From Bacteroidales bacterium (lineage in GTDB: Bacteria > Bacteroidota > Bacteroidia > Bacteroidales > WCHB1-69), in assembly GCA_017633255.1 (NCBI GenBank), contig JAGBPS010000028.1, forward strand, positions 1-58,928: a stretch of DNA of 58,928 nucleotides, in the 5' to 3' direction. The first letter of the stretch is position 1, and each line of letters starts with the position of its first letter. This document shows positions 52,893 to 58,928 of the stretch, piece by piece. Made by a program: the position numbers and the translations under genes. The notes under the pieces were generated by a model. It did not search any database and was not told the DNA's origin. It saw only the letters and a program-made list of their open reading frames with translations.

Positions 52893-52927
52893 ATAAAAAC
52901 AATCTCGTCTAGACACATCTAACGAGA
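52893..52927 (-). terminator. Probable terminator after the thrE/DUF4298 genes
   Basis: Read on the minus strand: TCTCGT, TAGA, a TGTG loop, TCTA, a bulged G, ACGAGA, then TTGTTTTTAT. The stem has 10 bp with one bulge. It lies about 80 nt after the DUF4298 stop codon and just before the defence-operon promoter, so it insulates the two units. Confidence 0.55.
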
Positions 52928-53006
52928 ATCAAACCAAAGAAATAATTAAGATAATTACACCCCTTGTATTGAGCTTATTAAATCATCAGAGATTTTTGCC
53001 GTACAA

Positions 53007-53432
53007 CTAGATAAAAAGTTCCTTCACCTCCTCCTCTACCCACTTGAAATCTTCCAGCAAGTTATATATTCCGTCCTCGCTGAGGACGCCGCGCTTGAGG
53101 TCGGGAGGGAGATGGCCGGCTTCATCGGCTTCGAAGTCAGTGCGCCAGGCGGGAGAGGTGTAGTAGGTTACGAGGGTGGAGAGAGAAAGAGCAAGGTCAT
53201 TAAAATCGAAAAGGTCCTTTAGGACAGAGGCAAAATTAATAAGGTCGGGGGTAATGCTGGCCTTGTTTTCTATGGCTTGGCGGAGCTGTCGGACAGTCTC
53301 TTCACACTTGGTGAAGAGGGCTTCCATCTCGGTGATGCGCGCTACTTGATTTGCCAAACCAGGTTTTACTTTCTTCCCAGGTTTCGCTGTCCGCACGGGA
53401 TATTGAAATCGCTTATTGTTCTTGGCTTTCAT
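53007..53432 (-). CDS. DUF4298 protein
   Basis: 141 residues. A basic N-terminal 25 residues precede the DUF4298 core: RITEMEALFTKCEETVRQL, FNDLALSLSTLVTYYTSPAW, RTDFEADEAGHLPPDLKRGV and LSEDGIYNLLED. It is predicted cytosolic, with no known activity. Its ATG overlaps the ThrE-like gene stop codon by 4 nt, so the two are translationally coupled. Confidence 0.88.
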   Translation of the reverse strand: MKAKNNKRFQYPVRTAKPGKKVKPGLANQVARITEMEALFTKCEETVRQLRQAIENKASITPDLINFASVLKDLFDFNDLALSLSTLVTYYTSPAWRTDFEADEAGHLPPDLKRGVLSEDGIYNLLEDFKWVEEEVKELFI

Positions 53433-54688
53433 AATTGTTTTCTTCGGCTTAGGAGGCGGCCGATTCTGTTTCTGCCGTTCAGTTCTGCCACCGCCAAAAT
53501 GCCAAAGGCAATGGCTATGGTGACTTTCAATGCTACAAAACCCGTCTGCATGGCAGCGGAAGCTTGCTCGGAAACAAGGTTATAGGTAGTCCAGAAGATG
53601 CCCGCACCCGGCACCAAGGGGAAAATACCACAGATGAGGAACACCGTGATGGGACATTTGCGCACAAAGGATTGCGACAAAGCCGTGAAAGCAACCAGTG
53701 CCGTAGCAAAAAACACCACACCCACCACCGACAAAGTCGTGTAACGTACCAACAGCAAATAGAGCAACCAGCCCATCATGCCGCAAAAACCGCAATCCGC
53801 ATAATACTTGCGGGGCACACCGAAAAGCACCGCAAAGGCCATGGTGCCCACAAAAGCGGCCACCAACTGCACCAACAGTCCTGCTGTTTCGGGCGCAGCG
53901 GTCAAAGGCTCCAACGGTTGCATCCGTCCGGCTATCGCCGCATCAAAAAGAAAGGCAAATGCCACCCCCAGCGCAATGCAAAAGAAGACCAGCAAGGCAT
54001 CCAGCAGTCGCGTGACACCCGCAATGTAGTCCTCGTTAGCCAGGTCGCGGATACCGTTGGTGAATGGCACCCCGGGAATCAAAGGAATGATGGCACCGAT
54101 AATCATGTTGCTCAGATGAGTACCCATACCCATTTTATACATCACCCCGCAAAGCACTGTGGCTAAGAACGCACCGGTGAGATTACTCGTGATGCGGGAC
54201 AAGTGACGATAGCCGACAAACAGCATGTAAACCCACAACAGCAAACCCGCCACCAAAGCGACCAGACTGTCCATAAAGCCACCCCCGAAAACGATACAAA
54301 AACCCGCGCTGCCCAAGGCTGACGCCACAATCTGCTCCACGGCAGGCTTCGGTCGCATGTTGCGGATTTCCTGCAACCGCCGCTCCAGCTCCGGCAGGCC
54401 GCATCGTCCCTGCGCCACTTCCCGTGACAACTGGTTCACCGCCACCACCTTGTCCAAGCTCGTACCTTTGATAGGGATAAACTTAGAGCGAGCATATCCC
54501 TTGCTTGTAGCCATGATGCCGTTACTGAGCACGAATACGCTCTCATCCTCCACACCGAAGTGTCCAGCAATGCGCTGCATCGTCTCCTCCACACGCGATA
54601 TCTCCGCCCCGTTCTCCAAAAGAATTGAGCCAGCCTCGTAGGCCAAATCCATCACTTTGCTGTTATCGTCCATTAAATTATTAGTCAT
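53429..54688 (-). CDS. thrE: Threonine/serine exporter, ThrE family
   Basis: 419 residues from ATG 54688; a TTG one codon upstream and an ATG at 54673 are alternatives. The soluble N-terminal part (ILLENGAEISRVEETMQRIA, VFVLSNGIMATSKG) leads into about ten membrane helices in two halves of the ThrE type (PF06738 then PF12821). GAIIPLIPGVPFTNGIRDL and ICGIFPLVPGAGIFWTTYNL mark the two repeats. It probably exports threonine, serine or related small metabolites by secondary transport. It follows the 174-residue membrane protein by 3 nt. Confidence 0.88.
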   Translation of the reverse strand: MTNNLMDDNSKVMDLAYEAGSILLENGAEISRVEETMQRIAGHFGVEDESVFVLSNGIMATSKGYARSKFIPIKGTSLDKVVAVNQLSREVAQGRCGLPELERRLQEIRNMRPKPAVEQIVASALGSAGFCIVFGGGFMDSLVALVAGLLLWVYMLFVGYRHLSRITSNLTGAFLATVLCGVMYKMGMGTHLSNMIIGAIIPLIPGVPFTNGIRDLANEDYIAGVTRLLDALLVFFCIALGVAFAFLFDAAIAGRMQPLEPLTAAPETAGLLVQLVAAFVGTMAFAVLFGVPRKYYADCGFCGMMGWLLYLLLVRYTTLSVVGVVFFATALVAFTALSQSFVRKCPITVFLICGIFPLVPGAGIFWTTYNLVSEQASAAMQTGFVALKVTIAIAFGILAVAELNGRNRIGRLLSRRKQL

Positions 54689-54691
54689 CAA

Positions 54692-55216
54692 TTATTTATA
54701 CAATTCATTAAGATTCACATCCATATCCTTTGACATCATATACTCATAGAATCGCTCGCGGAAGCGTTCCACCTGCTTTTCTGTCAAGTCCTTGCCAAAA
54801 CGATATCTTTTTCCATATATGGTGACCAGCACGATGCCATTCTCATCAATAGCCCGGCCTCTGAGTTCAGCCATTGCTTCCGTAATCTCCCTCATCTTGC
54901 TTTTGCTGTTATACCTTATCTCCGCAATGTCGGCCAAAGGAATACGCAAGTCCTTCTGGAACGGAAATTTTTTGACAACACGCATGACAAAGTCTTTGCC
55001 ATCAATTCCTAACTGTTCCTCACCAACAAATTGAAAGCGGAATAAAAAAAAGAAAAGCACTGTCATCGGAACACTTAACAACAGCATCCACAAGCACACT
55101 GGATCCTCAATGCCTTCATACACCCACATCACACTGAGTGCAACAAATGAAGCTAAGATTAAAAAAATGGCCATTGCATTTCTCCCGGAAGGCTTGCAAA
55201 CCAATAACACATCCAT
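54692..55216 (-). CDS. Two-helix membrane protein with PH-like cytosolic domain
   Basis: 174 residues, not recognised as a named family. Two hydrophobic segments (about 15-32 and 40-60: FLILASFVALSVMWV, LWMLLLSVPMTVLFFFLF) are followed by a soluble beta-rich domain (FVMRVVKKFPFQKDLRIPLADIAEI, GIVLVTIYGKRYRFG) resembling bacterial PH domains, then a helical tail. It sits directly before thrE on the same strand. Confidence 0.75.
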   Translation of the reverse strand: MDVLLVCKPSGRNAMAIFLILASFVALSVMWVYEGIEDPVCLWMLLLSVPMTVLFFFLFRFQFVGEEQLGIDGKDFVMRVVKKFPFQKDLRIPLADIAEIRYNSKSKMREITEAMAELRGRAIDENGIVLVTIYGKRYRFGKDLTEKQVERFRERFYEYMMSKDMDVNLNELYK

Positions 55217-55227
55217 AACAACAGTAT

Positions 55228-56403
55228 TTATTTTCTTTTCGCACTTAAGATTCGGCCAATGTACATGTGGTGGATACCGGCGGAAAAGTTCTCGTAACGC
55301 TGGCGGGGAATCTCCTCGAAACCGGCCGGATCAAAGGGGTCACGATAGATAATCTCGCATTCATACACTTCGGATGCTTCCAGATAATAAGGAGCACCAT
55401 GCTCTGTATAAGCCACATGCAAGCCCAAAGCCTCCTCTTTGTTGCCATCTCGGCCACTATGCGAGCCCATATAGGCCAAAACATCCTTGTGATCCTCATC
55501 AAACGTCATAACCGTGAAGTATTTGTATTTCTCCATAAACTGATATGTATAGCGTGCGGGAGCCACATAAACCGTAATCGTGTTCACATCGCTGCGCCAC
55601 ACATTTCCCAAAGCGCCCCAGCCAATGGTCATGGCGTTGTGATTGTCCTTGTTGCCCACCGCCAAGAGCAAACCCGAGCCTTTGAACCAGGTGAAGGGAT
55701 TGCCTTCGAAGTCGTCCGTGTAGTCAAACTCGCTGAAAACCGCCTGTTCCACCTGCTTTTCGGGCTCCACAGCCTTTCCATCCACGCTACCATAGAAATT
55801 GTAGGACACATTGGCCGGTTTCCACTTGTCCTTGGGGGTGTTCGTGCCATCCGGATAACCAATGACAATCGTATTGAGCGGAATAAGTTTCTTCGGCAGC
55901 CGCAACACCTTGGACACCGCCTTTACCCGTTCTTCAGAAGGATAAGTGCCCGTCCAAACCGCACCCAGTCCCATGGCATTGGCCGCCAAGAGGATATTTT
56001 CAGTAGCCGCGGAGCAATCCTGCACCCAGAACTCTCGGGCACTGCCTGGCAAGGCTTTGCTCATGTCGCCGCACACCACAATAGCCAAGGGCGCTTTGGC
56101 TACCATCCCAGCATAGGGATTAGCCTTTGCCAATGCCGCCAACTGCTGTTTGTCGGTCACCACCACAAAGTGCCAAGGCTGCTTGTTCACGGCCGAAGGT
56201 GCCGCCATGCCCGCCCGAAGGAGCTGCTCTATCTTGGCTTCCTCCACGGGTTTATCCAGGTAACTGCGCACCGAGACACGGGTCGCGATATTGTCCAAAA
56301 CAGCCTGCTCCGAACCGTTTTTCTGGGCTTTTATGGAACAAGACAAAAGTAATAACATACTGAGAATCAATAAGGTAAATCCTTGATTTTTCATGATATT
56401 CAT
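55228..56403 (-). CDS. Exported nitroreductase-flavin reductase fusion
   Basis: 391 residues. The first 26 residues form a signal with a possible lipobox (LLLLSCSIKAQ, Cys22). Residues about 35-210 are a nitroreductase domain (RVSVRSYLDKPVEE, MAAPSAVNKQPWHFVVV, ENILLAANAMGLGAVWTGTY), which binds FMN. Residues about 228-388 are a flavin-reductase-like split barrel (ITVYVAPARYTYQFMEKYKYFTVMTF). The two domains usually occur as separate proteins. An export signal is unusual for FMN enzymes. Substrate is unknown. Confidence 0.88.
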   Translation of the reverse strand: MNIMKNQGFTLLILSMLLLLSCSIKAQKNGSEQAVLDNIATRVSVRSYLDKPVEEAKIEQLLRAGMAAPSAVNKQPWHFVVVTDKQQLAALAKANPYAGMVAKAPLAIVVCGDMSKALPGSAREFWVQDCSAATENILLAANAMGLGAVWTGTYPSEERVKAVSKVLRLPKKLIPLNTIVIGYPDGTNTPKDKWKPANVSYNFYGSVDGKAVEPEKQVEQAVFSEFDYTDDFEGNPFTWFKGSGLLLAVGNKDNHNAMTIGWGALGNVWRSDVNTITVYVAPARYTYQFMEKYKYFTVMTFDEDHKDVLAYMGSHSGRDGNKEEALGLHVAYTEHGAPYYLEASEVYECEIIYRDPFDPAGFEEIPRQRYENFSAGIHHMYIGRILSAKRK

Positions 56404-56423
56404 TTTACATTATTTATAAATTG

Positions 56424-56431
56424 CAAAGATA
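56424..56431 (-). promoter_or_regulatory. -7 box of the nitroreductase fusion gene
   Basis: TATCTTTG followed by C on the minus strand, 20 nt before ATG 56403, which implies a very short leader. Confidence 0.6.
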
Positions 56432-56599
56432 ATAAAATTCAACAATTTAGGAATCAATATCAGGTATAAAAAAATCATTATGGATGATGATAAAAGGACA
56501 AAAATCATTGTTGATAACTTAATTCCCTCATTTAAGGATTTTTAGGCCCATTGTTAATATCTTTCTTGAATAAGCAAGGGTTTTGACGCACTTTTGCTT

Positions 56600-56607
56600 T
56601 ACTTTTG
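56600..56607 (+). promoter_or_regulatory. -7 box upstream of dnaB
   Basis: TACTTTTG followed by C matches TAnnTTTG. The nearest upstream TTTG is only 14 nt away. The leader would be about 135 nt. Confidence 0.5.
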
Positions 56608-56749
56608 CAAACCCAAAAAAGAGACGTAGAAACATGTAAACGTGAAAACGTGGAATCGGTAAGATGGTAAAATTTCCGCCTCCACGAACAAGCACAGCAA
56701 GTGACTTCTCTTCTCCACGCATAACCGCATAAAAGATTGAAAAACATAT

Positions 56750-58327
56750 ATGGAAAACAAGACGATTACTTCTAGGAAAACTGAAAACAGACTGTCTTAT
56801 AATTCGATTGAAAGCGCCTTGGGCAACAGCGGAAAGATTGTGCCTCAAGCCGTTGACATAGAAGAAGCCGTTCTGGGAGCCATGCTGATTGACGCCAACG
56901 CCGTGAGTGTCGTCATCGACTCGCTGACCTCCAGCATGTTCTATCGCGAGGCCAACCAGATGATTTACAAAGCGATTTTCGACCTTTTTACCAAATCAGA
57001 ACCTATTGACCTGCTGACTGTTACCAATAAGCTGCGGAAAGAGAAACAGTTGGAGTTTGTGGGAGGAGCCTCTTATCTGGCATCGCTCACCAACCGAGTG
57101 GCTTCTTCCGCCAACATCGAATACCATGCCCGTATCGTCATGGAGAAGTTTGTGTTGCGCGAACTGATTTCCGTGTGCAGCAACATCACCCGCGACGCCT
57201 ACGATGACTCGAAAGACGTGCTGGAGCTGATGGACAAGGCCGAAACCGACCTGTTCAACATCATCCAGAACAACTTCAAACGCGACAGCAAAGAGCTGCG
57301 TACGGTGGTGCAGAACGCCATCCATGAACTGCAGGAGATGAACAACAAAAGCAGCGACGAACTGCAAGTGCGCACCGGCATCCGGGCTCTTGACGAGAAA
57401 ATCGGCGGCTGGCAACGCTCCGACCTCATCATCATGGCCGCCCGTCCTGGTATGGGTAAAACCTCTTTCGTGCTGTCCATCGCCCGCAACGCCGCCCTGG
57501 ACTTCAACAAAAAAGTGGCTTTCTTCTCCTTGGAAATGTCCGCCACCCAGCTGGTACACAGGCTCTTCGCTATCGAATCGGGTATTTCCGCCGAGAAAAT
57601 CGCCAAGGGCAAACTGGACGAGACCGAATGGATACGCCTGATGGAAAAAATCAACGTACTGTTTAGTTCCAACCTGATTATCGACGACACCCCTGCCCTT
57701 TCGATTTTCGACTTGCGCGCCAAGTGCCGCCGACTGAAGGCTCATAACGATATCGACCTGATTATCGTGGACTACTTGCAGCTGATGCAGGGCAATGTGG
57801 ACGGAGCCAAAGGCAGCGGTAACCGCGAACAGGAAATCAGCCATATCTCCCGTTCACTCAAGGCTTTGGCCAAAGACCTGAACGTGCCTGTCATCGCCTT
57901 GTCACAGTTAAGCCGTGCCGTGGAAACCCGTCCTGGTGTGAAACGTCCGCAGCTGTCCGACCTTCGTGAATCCGGATCTATCGAGCAGGATGCTGATATG
58001 GTTATGTTCATCTATCGTCCTGAGTATTACAAATTTGAGGCTTTTGAAGACAACACTCCTTCTGAAGGTCTGGCCGATATCATGATTGAGAAAAACCGTC
58101 ACGGCTCCGGCGGCAATGTCCGTATCCGCTTCCAGAGCCAGTACACCAAGTTTACCGATGTGGACGATGTGCCGCATTTTGTGGAAAACAGTGAAGGCGG
58201 CGGCAATTTCGCCGACCCCTCTGCCGGCATCGCCCCAAGCGCCAGCTTCAGCACCTTCAACGCCAGCTTTAACGACGAACCCGAAACCAACTTCACCGGC
58301 ACCGAAGACGGAGAAATGCCTTTCTAA
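56750..58327 (+). CDS. dnaB: Replicative DNA helicase DnaB
   Basis: 525 residues. It is the hexameric 5'-3' helicase at the replication fork, interacting with primase and the loader. The N-terminal DnaB domain (about 30-135; VPQAVDIEEAVLGAMLID, FVGGASYLASLTN) is joined to the RecA-like core with Walker A ARPGMGKTSF (231-240), IIVDYLQLM (Walker B, H2 region) and a QLSRAVETR segment. The DADMVMFIYRPEYY and GG(S)GNVRIRFQ regions match family ends. A low-complexity tail of about 55 residues follows. There is no intein. It is followed by a SpoU-family gene after 3 nt. Confidence 0.96.
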   Translation: MENKTITSRKTENRLSYNSIESALGNSGKIVPQAVDIEEAVLGAMLIDANAVSVVIDSLTSSMFYREANQMIYKAIFDLFTKSEPIDLLTVTNKLRKEKQLEFVGGASYLASLTNRVASSANIEYHARIVMEKFVLRELISVCSNITRDAYDDSKDVLELMDKAETDLFNIIQNNFKRDSKELRTVVQNAIHELQEMNNKSSDELQVRTGIRALDEKIGGWQRSDLIIMAARPGMGKTSFVLSIARNAALDFNKKVAFFSLEMSATQLVHRLFAIESGISAEKIAKGKLDETEWIRLMEKINVLFSSNLIIDDTPALSIFDLRAKCRRLKAHNDIDLIIVDYLQLMQGNVDGAKGSGNREQEISHISRSLKALAKDLNVPVIALSQLSRAVETRPGVKRPQLSDLRESGSIEQDADMVMFIYRPEYYKFEAFEDNTPSEGLADIMIEKNRHGSGGNVRIRFQSQYTKFTDVDDVPHFVENSEGGGNFADPSAGIAPSASFSTFNASFNDEPETNFTGTEDGEMPF

Positions 58328-58330
58328 ACT

Positions 58331-58867
58331 ATGAAAAAACTATCGATGGAAGAACTCCACCGCGTAACCCCCGAGGAGTTCAAAAAAGTCAAGAAAATAC
58401 CGCTGACCGTCGTTTTGGACGACATCCGCAGCATGAACAATATCGGCTCCATTTTCCGAACCTGCGATGGATTGACCGTGGAGCAACTGTATCTGTGCGG
58501 CATCACCGCCTGTCCGCCCAACAAGGAAATCAACAAGACCGCTCTTGGAGCTACCGAAAGTGTGGAATGGCACTATTTTGAAGATGTGGTGGAAGCCGTT
58601 AAACAGCTGCAACAGAATGGTTATAAAGTGTTTATGGTAGAACAAACCGACCAGTCCATCATGTTACAAAACCTGAAAATTCCTCAGGATCAGAAAACTG
58701 CCATCATCTTGGGCAACGAGGTTTTCGGGGTCAGCGACAAGCTGCTGCCCCTCGTGGACGGCGCCATCGAAATACCTCAGTTCGGCACCAAGCACTCCTT
58801 CAATGTAACGATTGCCGCAGGGATGGTGATGTGGGAGATCTTTAAGCAGTTGACAGTTGACAATTGA
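58331..58867 (+). CDS. SpoU/TrmH-family RNA 2'-O-methyltransferase
   Basis: 178 residues. The SPOUT motifs are present: LDDIRSMNNIGSIFRTCDG (motif 1), IILGNEVFGVSD (motif 2) and IEIPQFGTKHSFNVTIAAGMVMWEI (motif 3), so it should methylate a ribose 2'-OH in tRNA or rRNA with SAM in a knotted dimer. The position modified cannot be set. It lies 3 nt after dnaB. Its last residues (QLTVDN) and stop codon are encoded by a heptamer array, so the natural C-terminus may have been changed by the repeat. Confidence 0.92.
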   Translation: MKKLSMEELHRVTPEEFKKVKKIPLTVVLDDIRSMNNIGSIFRTCDGLTVEQLYLCGITACPPNKEINKTALGATESVEWHYFEDVVEAVKQLQQNGYKVFMVEQTDQSIMLQNLKIPQDQKTAIILGNEVFGVSDKLLPLVDGAIEIPQFGTKHSFNVTIAAGMVMWEIFKQLTVDN

Positions 58868-58928
58868 CAGTTAAGAATTCAAAATTCAAAATTCAAAATT
58901 CAGAATTTCAGTTTTCAACTTTCAACTT
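58845..58928. repeat. Heptanucleotide-period repeat array reaching the right edge
   Basis: Twelve 7-mers in unbroken register: AGCAGTT, GACAGTT, GACAATT, GACAGTT, AAGAATT, CAAAATT three times, CAGAATT, TCAGTTT, TCAACTT twice. It overlaps the end of the SpoU-family gene and continues to the window edge. Confidence 0.92.

Larger units (their letters stand above)
56404..56749. other. Divergent intergenic region between the nitroreductase fusion and dnaB (346 bp)
   Basis: It holds a -7 box for each flanking gene (56424-56431 minus, 56600-56607 plus). A 21-codon frame starting at 56474 (MDDDKRTK) lacks support as a gene. I see no RNA gene, repeat array or terminator. Confidence 0.7.

Noticed and set aside
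56474..56539. A 21-codon ORF beginning MDDDKRTK upstream of dnaB
   Set aside because: It is too short, with no promoter, ribosome-binding or conservation evidence available.
1..58928. tRNA, rRNA, riboswitch or insertion sequence
   Set aside because: No cloverleaf, rRNA-like segment, known riboswitch core or transposase was found by reading all gaps. Short or atypical ncRNAs could be missed without a covariance search.

Overview
The window is chromosomal DNA from an anaerobic member of the Bacteroidales, probably an uncultured gut or digester lineage. Four things point there. Promoters have the Bacteroidetes -7 box TAnnTTTG, often with TTTG about 19 nt upstream. Two proteins carry type IX secretion (T9SS) C-terminal sorting domains, and the T9SS component porZ is present. 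Typical Bacteroidales families occur (DUF349, DUF4298, FISUMP, GH89). No rRNA, tRNA, CRISPR array or insertion sequence was seen.

Layout. (1) 1-15727, minus: a surface-protein locus. A promoter at 15765-15795 precedes four tandem paralogues, each with a beta-helix-like N-terminus and a FISUMP C-terminus. They are followed by a giant repeat protein of at least 2897 residues that runs off the left edge. (2) 15889-20803: pyruvate phosphate dikinase with its own promoter and terminator, divergent from a fused CcsB-CcsA cytochrome c biogenesis protein. (3) 20804-33284, minus: a 1659-residue adhesin-like T9SS cargo, an S4 RNA-binding protein, a DUF349 protein and a compact rbfA-lolC/E-porZ-recO operon. 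(4) 33382-43393, minus: an AAA ATPase with a 33-bp repeat at its promoter, a truncated ParE-like toxin, an alpha-N-acetylglucosaminidase, a T9SS cargo, a fucose-isomerase-like protein, a macrodomain protein, a Vsr endonuclease with an insertion, a NUDIX gene broken by one stop codon, and small housekeeping proteins. (5) 43439-52805, minus: a visibly AT-richer defence operon encoding an XRE regulator, a C5 cytosine methyltransferase, a GHKL (MutL/MORC-like) ATPase, a Z1 helicase-like protein, a PD-(D/E)XK nuclease and an AIPR protein. Five coding junctions are 4-11 nt overlaps or a 15-nt gap, and two palindromes bracket the promoter. (6) 53007-58867: DUF4298, a ThrE-like exporter, a membrane protein, a nitroreductase/flavin-reductase fusion, then dnaB and a SpoU methyltransferase on the plus strand.

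Two observations stand out. The defence operon is a complete modification, ATPase and nuclease module with a legible autoregulatory control region. Its architecture resembles MutL/MORC-ATPase restriction-modification systems recognised by comparative genomics, but its mechanism is not established as far as I know. The second is a dispersed repeat class with a strict 7-nt period (units such as TCAACTG, TTCAACT, GAATTTT, TTAGGGA). It fills many intergenic gaps from stop codon to stop or start codon, supplies the ends of genes, and lies in frame inside ccsBA, vsr and a T9SS sorting domain.
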